From Ashinkailepas kermadecensis (taxonomy: Eukaryota; Arthropoda; Thecostraca; Neolepadidae): a stretch of DNA of 64,000 nt. The stretch covers positions 192,039 through 256,038 of the forward strand of contig JAOTOM010004278.1 in NCBI GenBank assembly GCA_034440615.1, given 5' to 3'. The notes under the pieces are model-generated. The model was not told the DNA's origin. It saw nothing but the letters and a program-made list of their open reading frames with translations, and searched no databases. Shown here piece after piece: positions 54,395 to 64,000 of the stretch. The translations under genes were made by a program, and so were the position numbers. Numbering within the stretch: the stretch's first letter is position 1; each line of letters begins with the position of its first letter.

Positions 54395-55835
54395 GTAAAT
54401 ATTTACATCTAGGTAAAATGTGTTTTTTTTTGCATACAGGGTATTTTAACATAAAATGATGATGCTCCCTCTCATTTTCTCCACAAATTATTACTTTTCA
54501 GTTGGCAAACAAATACAAGATCATAATCTTCACTCTGCAAATATAGCACATCTTGTACAACTATCCGTACCTGGGGGTGTCAGACGTGATAAAGAAGAAA
54601 TTCAACACTTCATGCAGTCCATTTAATACTCTTTGACATCGAAAACCTTATGTTTCTGCCTTAATTCAACATATATTCTGGAGAATGAATGCTCACAACC
54701 CAATGCATCTGCAGCCAAGGCCGGAAGTTCCTTGCAATGCTGTATTATTTAAAAAAATATATTTGATGACATCATGGCCAAAAAATTTGTTTCAGACAAT
54801 TCTGGTTTTCTGGCTAGGTTAGGTTAGGCTAGATTATATTATATTACAATATAATATATTTTATATTATGCTGTTATCTGCCATTCTTACACTGCATATT
54901 GTTATTCCATATACTGGAGAACCAACACATCCTCGAGAAGGATTCATACATATATTTACTAAGAGGGGAAGTGAGTTTAGTAAAAATATTTACTAAACTT
55001 CCAGAAGTTTAGTATGTATTATTACTAAACTTGCCTATGCAGATATATATAGTGTGACCGGAAACGAGGACACGAAAGTTGGCTGTGTTCTGCTTAAGGT
55101 AAAGTTAAAAAATTACATGAAGATAAATAATAGAAAAGTAAAATAACCTAACCTAACCTAACCTAGACTAAGATAATGTAGCATAATATATAAATTATAT
55201 TATATTATAATATAATATAATATAATATAATATAATCTAACCCAACCTAACCAGAAAATCAGAATTGTTCAAAACAAATTTTTTGGCCATGTCATCCAAT
55301 ATATGAAAACTAAAATAATACGACATTGTAAGGAACAACATTGCCTTGGCTGAAGATGCATTGTTTTGTGAGTATTCATTCTCAGAAATAAATGTCGGTT
55401 GGTTCTTGGTTTTACGACACGTCAACCGTTGAGTCATATAGCGTCGCCAATCTCTCTCTGATTGGTCGCAGGCGAAGAGCAGCGACAGGCGAGACTCGAA
55501 CCCACAACCTTTCGATTGTAAGACAATCATCTTACCCCTAGACCACTTGTCCCCATAAATGTTAAATTAAGGCAGAAACATAAGGTTTTTGATGTCAGAG
55601 TATTAAATGGAGTGCATGAAGTGTTGAATTTGTTCTTTATCATGTCTGTGACACCATGTATGTATAATTATATGTGATGTGCTATATTTGCAGTGAAGAT
55701 TATGATTGTGTATTTGTTTGCCAACTGAAAAGTAATCATTTGTGGAGAAAATGAGTGGTCACATCGTCATTTTTACGTTAAAATAACCGGTATTAAAAAA
55801 AAATCCCAAAATCCCATTTTACCTAGATAGAAATA
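54395..55835. mobile_element. Fold-back element with arms of about 0.45 kb
   Basis: 54395-54850 and 55230-55835 are inverted diverged copies: GTTGGCAAACAAATAC, TCATTTTCTCCACAAAT and GGCCAAAAAATTTGTTT in one arm, and their reverse complements in the other. The right arm is longer because it contains the SINE at 55396-55553. Arm edges near the loop carry CCTAA/TTAGG runs and TATAATA stretches. No coding region is recognised. The outer boundaries are approximate and no target-site duplication was found. Confidence 0.7.
55396..55553 (-). mobile_element. tRNA-derived SINE, copy 6
   Basis: Inserted in the right arm of the fold-back element, flanked by ATAAATGT on both sides (55388-55395 and 55554-55561). 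The homologous position in the left arm, reading GAATATATGTTGAATTAAGG on the minus strand, lacks it, which gives a direct empty-site comparison. Confidence 0.92.
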
Positions 55836-55964
55836 TATACCGAAAACCTAAACTAACTAAACCAAACATAACCCATTTGTTTGCTTTATGGAAGCAAACA
55901 TGTGTAAAAATTGTCTTGTAACCACCTTAAAGCACAATAATACCATCTTCCATTTACAGACCAA

Positions 55965-56127
55965 GACAGTCCCAATTATGAGACCAAGACAAAACCATCC
56001 ATGTGTTCATATTGCCAGGGACTGGAACTTACTTCCAGAAGTACCTAGTCTGCTCCGAGATACTGAACTAGTCCAAGAACACACTAGATACATTCTGGTA
56101 AGAACAGCTATTGATTTCCCATTCTAG
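55965..56127 (+). pseudogene. Possible LINE C-terminal tail fragment
   Basis: RPRQNHPCVHIARDWNLLPE followed by VPSLL resembles the final 'R.WN.LP..V' motif of L2/RTE-like LINE proteins. It is a short isolated match. Confidence 0.3.
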
Positions 56128-56396
56128 TGTGTGCTAGTGCCTTCCTGCAGTACCCCTCCTGTTATTTCAGCTTGAGCTGTATGAAATCGGGTTAAATAGG
56201 CCCTTGATTGGCCTATTATGAATCCTTAATAAGTATATACCTATGTATATGTTACCAGGCATTCACGTGCCGTGACACTTGGCATAGATCCAATCAATAC
56301 ACTCACCATTACACTTCCTCAGACATGGAACTGAGGCAAAATGTATAAACAAAATACGTGAAGTTACTGTAGGTGCTTTAACACAGTGTGAGCGAC

Positions 56397-57705
56397 CAGG
56401 TTCGCAGCAGCTGATTGCGGTCGTAGCCGGATCGGCTGTTGTGAAATCCCATTAACTTAACATGGGCGAAAAAATGTCCTTTTGTAGATGGTCCAGTACA
56501 CAAATACTAATGATGAAGTTTACATTTTTTTTGCTGGTCTTGGTTAAAAATTGATTACTCTGCCTTCTGGCAGCTTATTTAACTTTTATAATCACCGCAC
56601 TTTTTCTCAGGAAAACTTAAACATATTTTTCATTAAAAACCATAAATGACGCTTTTGATACGCGAATCTGGCGCATATGCGTTTAGCGTTGGCATTACCC
56701 GCATTACTACTGATCTTACGGTGTTTGCAGTACTGTAGGCCGTTTGCAACTTTCGCACGTGTACAAAGCAGCGTAATATCCGTGTATGTTTCTTATTCTC
56801 ATGTATATTATTTATTTGTCATTTATTGATCCTACCGATGCCTCATTGTTTTGTTCCACAGTGCAATCACCAGCACAGGTCCAGTACATGCCGTTATTTC
56901 ACGTGCCCTATGGATCTATATGCGAAAAAAAATGACTGAAGGTTATCAGGTAAGTGACCTGTGGAAGGTAAGTGACAGTGATGTCAAAGCATGTCAAAGC
57001 AGCCTTGGGATTGGAGCCATTACCTTGCACATTAACCAAGTCTGAATAATGTGAGACTGATATGCATGATGTTTACATCACAATATAGTATCGCACGAAT
57101 TATATCACATCGCTAAGACCGTTACTACAACAATGGTGCAACACAGGTAGGCTTATACTTTTTAGAGGCCCTGAGCTGAAACGACATGAACACCTATCTC
57201 CATAACCATTGTCAGTAGCAGCACACTGAACATCTTTAAAAACAGCATAGACACTCATTATAAGAATAGAGGGCTTGCTTTTCGGTATTCCAGGGAGGGC
57301 TGATCGACGGATTTGGTGGGCAACTGGTTCAGTGTCCAGAATGCAACCAAGAAGGGCCCTTGTGGCTCATAGTTGCACTGATATTTTATGTCTTTATATC
57401 TTTATGTCATAACATTAAGCGGAGCTGCGCCACACACACGTAGCAGAAACGCCATTTACGATAATTTTGAAGTAATTAGTTTTAAGCGTTTCTGAAGGGA
57501 AAAATACATTGACTAAAATTAGGAATAAATTTCTAGTAAATAGACCAATCAATATGAAACTAGTCCAAATAAAAATATTTCAACCTTACCGTTAGTATTC
57601 GTGTACCAGGTCTTCTTCAAGACTAGGCTTTCTGCCCCATGTTAAGTCAATGTGTTTTCACGACGGGAGAATCGCCTACGACCGCAATCAGCTGTTGCGG
57701 GCCTG
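56397..57705 (+). mobile_element. P-element-like relic with inverted terminal regions and a THAP-like exon
   Basis: 56397-56469 and 57633-57705 are inverted repeats of about 73 bases sharing CAGCTGATTGCGGTCGTAG and AACTTAACATGGG. Inside, at 56838, an ATG opens a short frame resembling the start of a THAP zinc finger. THAP domains occur in P-element transposases, so the combination suggests an internally deleted P-like transposon. The exact ends and the target-site duplication could not be fixed, and the catalytic part is missing. Confidence 0.5.
56838..56942 (+). pseudogene. THAP-like zinc-finger start, truncated
   Basis: Reads MPHCFVPQCNHQHRSSTCRY then FTCPMD and stops at a TGA after 34 codons. 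The MP.C.VP.C opening, followed by an F..P.D segment, matches the first third of a THAP domain. The later C-x2-H pair is not found. Two GTAAGTGAC donor-like sequences follow at about 56951 and 56969. Confidence 0.35.
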
Positions 57706-59238
57706 TTTGACCAACCGTATCAGAAGAACTGTGGTTTAACCGCTGTTTAACCATGGATCATGTACGCCTGGATTGGAAACCAACAGCTGTTTGCGTATCA
57801 GCCCATCTAGTGGAGGGTAAGCAAATAACACGGAAACGCGGCTAGTTTTAGGCCGTGCGCCTATGGGAGTTCAGGGTACGCATTTCGTATTGGGATTTTC
57901 CCAGTTGATGTAGCCATCCCAGGAGGATTGCATCAGCCTTTTATGATACAGAATTGATCAAGGAACCTTACCGTTCTTTCCTTATTTATTTATTTTGTTC
58001 CATTCAGAAGTTGTCGTGGTGCGAAGTGAAGACATTCGTGAGAAGGAGCCCACCTCGCCCCAAGGGTCGGCCCACCGATGTTGATATCTTGATAATCTTT
58101 ATCTTGAATCTTTATCTCTTAGCTCTCTATCTTTGCCTTGATCTTGAAATTATTGTACGGGGCAAGGTACATGAAGGCAATGGGCAAACCAAAATTAATT
58201 GGGTGCGCATTCCATTGGCTCCACGTTAGAAGTTGAAATAAGTGCGGGGGTAGATTAAGCAAACATTGAGGTGGCAGTTCCCCCTAAAATGTATATAAAA
58301 CAACACCCCTGAGTCGAACGACTAGCAAGTGGTAGCAAATCGGCGAGAGGTAGTGGCGTTGCCAGCTAGGGTATGTTGCAAGGGCTGATCCAAAGGGGAG
58401 GAAGCGAAATTGGCGCCCTTTATGACCCAAAGGACGCCTCCCTCGGAGGTTCAGTGTATCCCCCTCCCTCGAATTTCTCAGCGCAACTCGCTCCTCGGCC
58501 TGGGAACGGCAGTCCTCTGGGAGTCCGAATACACGCCGCAAATTTTTTCGGCGAAAGGCACTCCTCAGACAAAAACAAATGGTGCCCCTCTGGGAGATCG
58601 GAGTGTACCCGTCCAAATGTTCTGGACCAAGAGCCGCCCTTCTGGAGAAATGACGCCTCCTTGGCAAAATCATAAATCTGTCAGTGGTATAGTGTAGGGG
58701 GAGGGGGCTTGTACCCTCCATGGAACTTCCGCTCAAGCCTCTTTGCGGATTGGTGGGTACGCCAAAGTCTGCATTCTCCCATTCAGTTGTGTAAACCACT
58801 CCACGGGAAAATATCAGCCACATAGCTAGAGAGCAAGGAGGGTGGGGGCGAAAGCAGAACCGCTCATTCTTATCTGTGGGGGTGAAACTGCCCCCTCAAT
58901 GCTTGCTTTCCCCGCCCGCAATAATTTTAGCTTCTAACATGGAAGCCTATGCAATGTGACTCCTCTCCCCCCTATTCATTTTGGTCTGCCTGTTGCTTTT
59001 GTAGGGCGACGAGGTCGGGGGCGGGGTCGGTGTGGTGGGATGGGGGATAGGTGGGGGGAGGGGTTGGTAGGATGGGGTAGGTATTGAGGGGGATGGGATA
59101 TTGGGTTTTGGGTTTTGGTGTTGTTCTTGTGTCTGTCTGTTGTTGTCGGTCTTAGTGGTCGGTCTGTTGTTGTGTTTCGTCTCGGTCTACTGCGGTGCGC
59201 CCTTGACTTCGGAGCGACCTTGAAAAAAATAGTTTCCG
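57706..59238. other. No gene recognised
   Basis: Contains CCTC/GGGG-rich stretches around 58420-58720 and 58960-59110. No coding region with recognised motifs. Confidence 0.35.
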
Positions 59239-59400
59239 CACGGCCGCCGGCCGGCGGCCATGTTTTACTACGCTCACGGTCTCCGGGCGGCTCCCCCGGC
59301 CCGCGCCGATCCCGCTTCCGGCGTGCCGCCGGCCCCCAACCGGGACGGCCCACAGCGAGCGGTGACCCGCGAGTCCTCGCTGTAGTAGGTGCAGTCTGAG
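59239..59400. other. GC-rich CpG-dense patch
   Basis: A markedly GC- and CpG-rich stretch (GCACGGCCGCCGGCCGGCGG and following) within AT-richer surroundings. It could be an unmethylated regulatory patch, but no promoter motif or gene start is recognised. Confidence 0.35.
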
Positions 59401-59518
59401 CGTGCCATACCATCTTGTCTTCGTCGTATTGTCATCTTGTCGGCGCCCCGTGGCTCGTTATCCTAACACGAATTTATATTTAGCGAGGTCAAATCTCCTC
59501 TCAGTTGCCATGGCAACG

Positions 59519-59670
59519 GACTGCAGACTGGCAGACTGTGGACTCTGTGGACAGTCCACTCAGACAGTGGACTGCAGACTGGCAGACTGTGGACTCTGTG
59601 GATAGTCCACTCTGTCCACTCAGACAGTGGACTCTCCACTCTGTGGACTGCAGACTGGCAGACTGTGGAG
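59519..59670. repeat. Interleaved short minisatellite, GACAGTGGACTGCAGACTGG type
   Basis: Repeated CTGCAGACTGGCAGACTGTG and CAGTCCACTCAGACAGTGGA modules, partly self-complementary, abutting the 3' end of the DUF7044-like coding segment on the minus strand. Confidence 0.85.
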
Positions 59671-59678
59671 GCCGCCGA

Positions 59679-60183
59679 CACTTTGAGCGCAGCTGGAGAG
59701 TGTTGGAGCGGCTGCAGCCCATCACCAGAGTGGTGAACGCGCCCGAGCATGTGTCGCGCACCGTGCGGCCCTCGCGCTTGACGCCGATCACCGCGTGCCG
59801 GCCCACGCGGATTATGGTGTGCCGAGGCTCGTCGCCGCCGATCATGACGCACATGTCGCGCAGCATGCGGCGACGGTGGCAGAAGCGCGAGTCCTTGAAC
59901 TTTATGATGTTGGTGTGCCGTAGGAAGAGCACCACACAAGCGTAACATTTCCCCCCAGAGTTGTCTTTCTCGAAGAGGTACATGAAGCCGTCATTTTCGA
60001 TACAGCGCCCTTTGGAGCCGAGCCGGTCTCTGTGATGTTGAAGACGGTCTCCTTCCAGTACCGCTGGCCCATCCACTCCGGCGGGAACCGACACTCGTCT
60101 GCGCTGGCGAGGGACGGTGACATGACGGTCAGAGCCAGGGCCAAAGCCAGCAAACGTCGCGTGGAACCCATCTGGGTCGCCAT
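59679..60183 (-). CDS. Secreted cysteine-rich protein (DUF7044-like) exon with a one-base frame break
   Basis: From ATG at 60183 (alternative Met at 60171) a signal peptide is clear: LLALALALTVMSPSLASA. The mature part starts DECRFPPEWMGQRYW, the opening of an uncharacterised extracellular domain of bilaterian proteins (C.FP..W.G.WF...). The conserved continuation, KGRCIENDGFMYLFEKDN, CYACVVLFLRHTNIIKFKDS and MCVMIGGD, lies in the neighbouring frame, so one base is missing near 60020-60028. It continues to CSGAFTTLVMGCSRSNTLQLRSKC before a minisatellite. It may be a recently dead gene or an assembly error. The molecular function of the family is unknown. Confidence 0.6.
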
Positions 60184-60237
60184 TGAGGGCTCGTCCGATA
60201 ATTATCCACGTCAACGGTGGCCCGTGCGACTGCAAGG

Positions 60238-60448
60238 TCACTGTCCTGTCCCAAATGGGACCACTTTCCTGTCCCAATGAACCACTGTCTTGTCCCAGTG
60301 AGACCACTGTCTTGTCCCAATGAGGCCACTGTCCTGTCTCAATGAAACCACTGTCATGTCCCAATGAGACCACTGTCTTGTCCCAATGAGGCCACTGTCT
60401 TATCCCAATGAGACCACTGTCCTGTCCCCACTGAGACCACTGTCCTTT
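60238..60448. repeat. 22-bp minisatellite, about nine copies
   Basis: Units of the form CCACTGTCTTGTCCCAATGAGA with small variations, directly upstream of the DUF7044-like start on the minus strand, so in its 5' UTR, promoter or first intron. Confidence 0.93.
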
Positions 60449-63400
60449 CCTCTTCTTCCTCCCGGCAGCCACTGTCACCGCACTCGGCAATCGCCTTCCC
60501 CGCTTACCACACAGTGTCCACCTGGCACCGTTCCGAGGCTTCATCGTGACGGACACGCGCATTTGATCGCCTGACGTGCCACAATGAATCAAGTTGCTTC
60601 GAAGTGTCGCTGCTTCCATCTGACAAGCGTAATCAAAAGCATACAGCCAATGTCGGTCAAGTGCCGACACGTGATTGAGGTCACCCCGCCGTGGTGTTAA
60701 TTCCCACGTATTTTACTTCACTACTCTCCGTTTTCAATCAATATTATTGTTCTTCAGGTTGTTGCTCTCACTCGTATGGGCCACTACTCCTCACTTCGAC
60801 CCCTGTGTGACACAGCATCGACGTGGCTTCTGTTGATCACTTCACTTCCTCATCGGCGGCGGATATCGCTCATGAATTTTCACCCCGCATTGTCAGAGTT
60901 CTAATTTCTCTGGGGTTTTGTGCACTCCGTATTGTCGCTCTGGCTGTCAAGTGTGTTGGTGTAGCACTCCCACCAGCGGGTCACACCAGCGCATCACTTC
61001 CCACGTGTCCCCCAAAACAGTAGGCACTGGAGTCTCCTCCAAGCGTCTCCGCGCTGTGGTCTCCTTACAGTCGGTGTTAGAGTCTTCTGAAGCGTCTCCG
61101 CGCTGTCAGCTCCTCAGTCAGCGCTGGCGTCTCCTCACACTCGGCGCTGGAGTCTCCTCACACTCGGCGCTGGAGTCTCCTCACACTCGGCGCTCACCAG
61201 CTTGTCTCCTAATGCACACCTAAAACTTGATCTTCCCCAATAGACTAATCACTTTATGTGTATCCGAGGGCTTCCTCCCGACGTCCACAACGTTCCTCTT
61301 GGCTCGTACCGGCAATTCTTCCTTGCCAACACGCTAGTACTCTAATAAGCTTCCCTGAATTTGCCCTTGGGGCTCTTCATAGCCCATACCCTTCTCCAGA
61401 GGTCAAAAAAGTCATCGTTCTGCCGTTTACTCCGGTGACACAATTGCTAACTGAAAGAGGCCCAGAGGAGACACAAAAGCCAGTGCTGGCACTGTTAATA
61501 TACCTACCTATGCACCTACTCGTATTCTCTCTCGCCTCACTCAGAAAGCACTTATAAAAGTGATAAAAATGAGCAAAACAAGTAAAAAAACAAAAAACTT
61601 GTGCACCTTGTCCTTTTTGTCGCCTGAATGTTGGCGGAAATTAGGACAAGGATCATCTTGGCGAACGTTACGCTTACCGTCCAAACCGACGCGCCATTGC
61701 GTTAGCATGCGGCGTCTCCCGGACCGCCGGTGTCTCACCGGTGACAGAATGAGACACTCAGGAATGTTGTCGAATTTTGGTCGTGAGCTTGGCAAATGTG
61801 CTGCTGGCCCAAATTTGGTAGCGCCGGCGGAGATGGAAGCTCTCTTCTGAGCCAATAGTCGGTTTTACAGCGGAAATTTGCTCCCAGATCACGTGGTTTC
61901 AGGAACAAGATAGAGGGAGAAGACCAGGGCATAGTGATCTGCATAAATTAAAAGCGACCACCAAATATAATTCTCACATCAGTTTTAATACCGAAATAGG
62001 TTTTAGTATTGACGCTGCTGAAATAAGTAGGATTAAACTTACGAATATCAGCAAATTGCAATACGCTTTCTAATTTACGTCGATACTGCACTCAGCTCTA
62101 CGGTATCTGGCAGCCGACGGATGACTGCTAGATGACAAATTGGCGCTGTGGTTAAATCAGCGAAGGATGCGGTTATAAGCCAAACTTCCTGAGCAACGGT
62201 AGATAAAATGATAACAAAAGTACACTTAATCGATGTCAACCAAGTTTATAAATCCATACCAGATACTGCCGACATGCTCACGCCGCACAACTAATAAATA
62301 TTCACAACACCCCCCACGAGTAGGACGCTCGTGCACCGACTGATTTGTTGCCTGCCGCGTATTGGGATATAGGTTTCGGAATATAAAATGGTTTAAGGAA
62401 AATTATACTAAAACAATCAGTCTAAAATCGTTTCATTGTCACCACCAAGAAACAAGTTGTGTCAATGAAAAAGCTGAGAAAATTGAGAGAAACCAATTCT
62501 TGTTAATAATAAATGTTCTTCGATGTACTTTTTTAGCTAATGTCTGGATGTTTAGTTGAAGCAAGGAATGACTTGGAAGGATGAAAAGCGACAAGACGGG
62601 AGAGCAAATTGCCGCTGTAAAACCGACTAATGAGAATCGAGCGCATTGGGTGCTTGAGTTTTGCTTCGAAGGACGCGTTCTGTTTGGTCTCGTCTGTCTC
62701 GTCACGGTAAAATTTGCGTATCAAGTTCCTGCAACAGATACCTACCTAGGTGGTAGTAGGTGATTAAACTATCCGTTCAGGAGCCGATTTTTGCAGAGAT
62801 ATAATCCTGAGAGAAGACTAGGCATGCCAAATATGCCTGGATCTACTGGCGTGGGCTCAGATCCAGATGAGCCTTGACAAGAAAGCATGGGGATAAAAAA
62901 GCCAGCAAAGAGAGCAAGGCCTTCAACTTCAAACTGGCTCTCAAGGCAGATTGTGCAGTGTGGTGAAACATCCAAGGATGATGGTGTGTGTAAATTCAGT
63001 GGTAAAAGAAGAAACCTGAAGCGGCACTGTGTATCAAAGCATCCATGGGCTAAAGAGCCATATCAAATCCGCAATGATTCATTCGGTGTTGGAGGAAGGT
63101 GGAGACAGGCATGGAAAATTGGAGGTGAGTCTGGTAAATAAGGTTAAAGGATTTGTACCTTCAGTTCAGTTATACAAATGTGCTAGTACTGGATCTACCA
63201 GGCCAAATTCTGGTAGGAAATTGCCCTGAGCTCTCACCAAGTTGGTAGGTAGAGCCATTGTATTTATCGGCTTGTATTACCTTTACCCAAAAAATGGTTT
63301 CTTCATTAAGAAAACCTTCTTTCTGCATTGATATATTTTGCAATGATGAAACAATTTCTCGAACAAACCTAAAAACAATAATTAGATGATGTTGGAAGGA

Positions 63401-64000
63401 ATATCTAAAAATTATCATATCAAGATCTTCAGATCAAGGCTTCAGAAGTGTGTTTTGTGTGCCATTGCCAAATTCTGAGAGCTATTGAGCTGGAACTTTC
63501 TAAATTTCCCTAAATATTCATTGTACACATTTTGAGACCCTTTTGAAAATTTTGGTTGTACCGAAGAAGTGTCCAGGCAGTCATTTTGGGGGACATGTTG
63601 GTGCATTTCTCCCTTATTCATCCCCCCTGAAATGCCTATGATTTTTGGGTATGAACAACAGCTTAATGTATGTGAAAGGTCATTCTGCATCGAATGACAT
63701 TTTCCCCATCAAATTTTTTTAAAAAAAATAAATAATTATTTTTTATACTTGGCATACCTAACGTTCGGTTGTAGGAGCTGACAAGAAAGTGACAGTGCCA
63801 AGGAGTTTTCAACCTCATGTTCGCGACCCCCCCTCAATTTTTAGCAAAAATATCACCGGATTAGGCCTGTTTGTACCCTGGTATGCATCTCACGGTACGA
63901 ATAATTTTGCTATGATCAACTTTAGCTGATATAGATGGTGCAGCATGTAAAATAAGGAGGGGGTGGGGGGGGGGCTGCCTGTGCAGTAGGCACCCACGGT
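60449..64000. other. No gene firmly recognised, short minisatellite at 61110-61195
   Basis: Units CACACTCGGCGCTGGAGTCTCCT repeat about three times at 61110-61195. At 62887-63060 a frame reads VCKFSGKRRNLKRHCVSKHP, vaguely like a degenerate zinc-finger or BED-type motif, but it is too short to call. A G run lies near 63958-63974. Otherwise the stretch is anonymous, AT-rich sequence. Confidence 0.35.

Noticed and set aside
58976..59413. 145-codon Pro/Arg-rich minus-strand frame
   Set aside because: The composition follows the GC-rich patch and G-rich strand; no motif or splice context supports a gene.
62887..63141. Zinc-finger gene
   Set aside because: One degenerate C..H...H-like segment in an 84-codon frame is not enough, and the spacing does not match C2H2 or BED fingers.

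Overview
This is invertebrate animal nuclear DNA. The evidence is an axonemal dynein heavy chain, a spliced METTL25B-like gene with GT-AG introns, a tRNA-derived SINE family, Penelope-like and Ty3/Gypsy-like retroelements, and many micro- and minisatellites. The dynein implies motile cilia or a flagellated sperm. Short CCTAA (TTAGG-type) runs near 54-55 kb are compatible with an arthropod but prove nothing, so I do not name a species.

Layout. 1-3.6 kb is non-coding with one SINE. 3.58-17.7 kb is one uninterrupted 4705-codon outer-arm dynein heavy chain of the DNAH5/DNAH8 type on the + strand, followed by a polyadenylation signal. 18-35.4 kb is the minus-strand METTL25B-like gene. Four exons join in phase (35352-35242, 33944-33817, 21747-20881, 20388-20268), and the third carries an in-frame 36-bp minisatellite. 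Its 12-kb intron holds a LINE remnant, a diverged repeat family, a dead multicopy gene and a head-to-head Penelope-like insertion with hammerhead ribozyme motifs at both ends. Downstream exons of this gene were not found; a long hexanucleotide/GA satellite fills the next intron, and the dynein gene may be nested in it.

35.5-45.4 kb is repeat-rich and holds no gene I recognise. It contains TA, GA and GAGT microsatellites, 62-bp and 50-bp tandem arrays, SINEs and a 1.36-kb element with terminal inverted repeats. 45.49-52.34 kb is the most unusual unit: gag, protease, reverse transcriptase and RNase H of Ty3/Gypsy type, with no integrase. It is bounded by perfect 32-bp terminal inverted repeats and a 4-bp target-site duplication, and carries a novel acidic C-terminal extension and an extra small ORF. 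53-58 kb holds a CR1-like LINE tail, a large fold-back element with a SINE in one arm, and a P-element-like relic with a THAP-like exon. 59.5-60.2 kb has a minus-strand secreted cysteine-rich protein exon (DUF7044-like) broken by one base. The rest, to 64 kb, is minisatellites and anonymous sequence.

The cellular genes do not form a functional unit. The mobile elements are nested, and several insertions can be dated relative to each other from target-site duplications and empty sites within the window.
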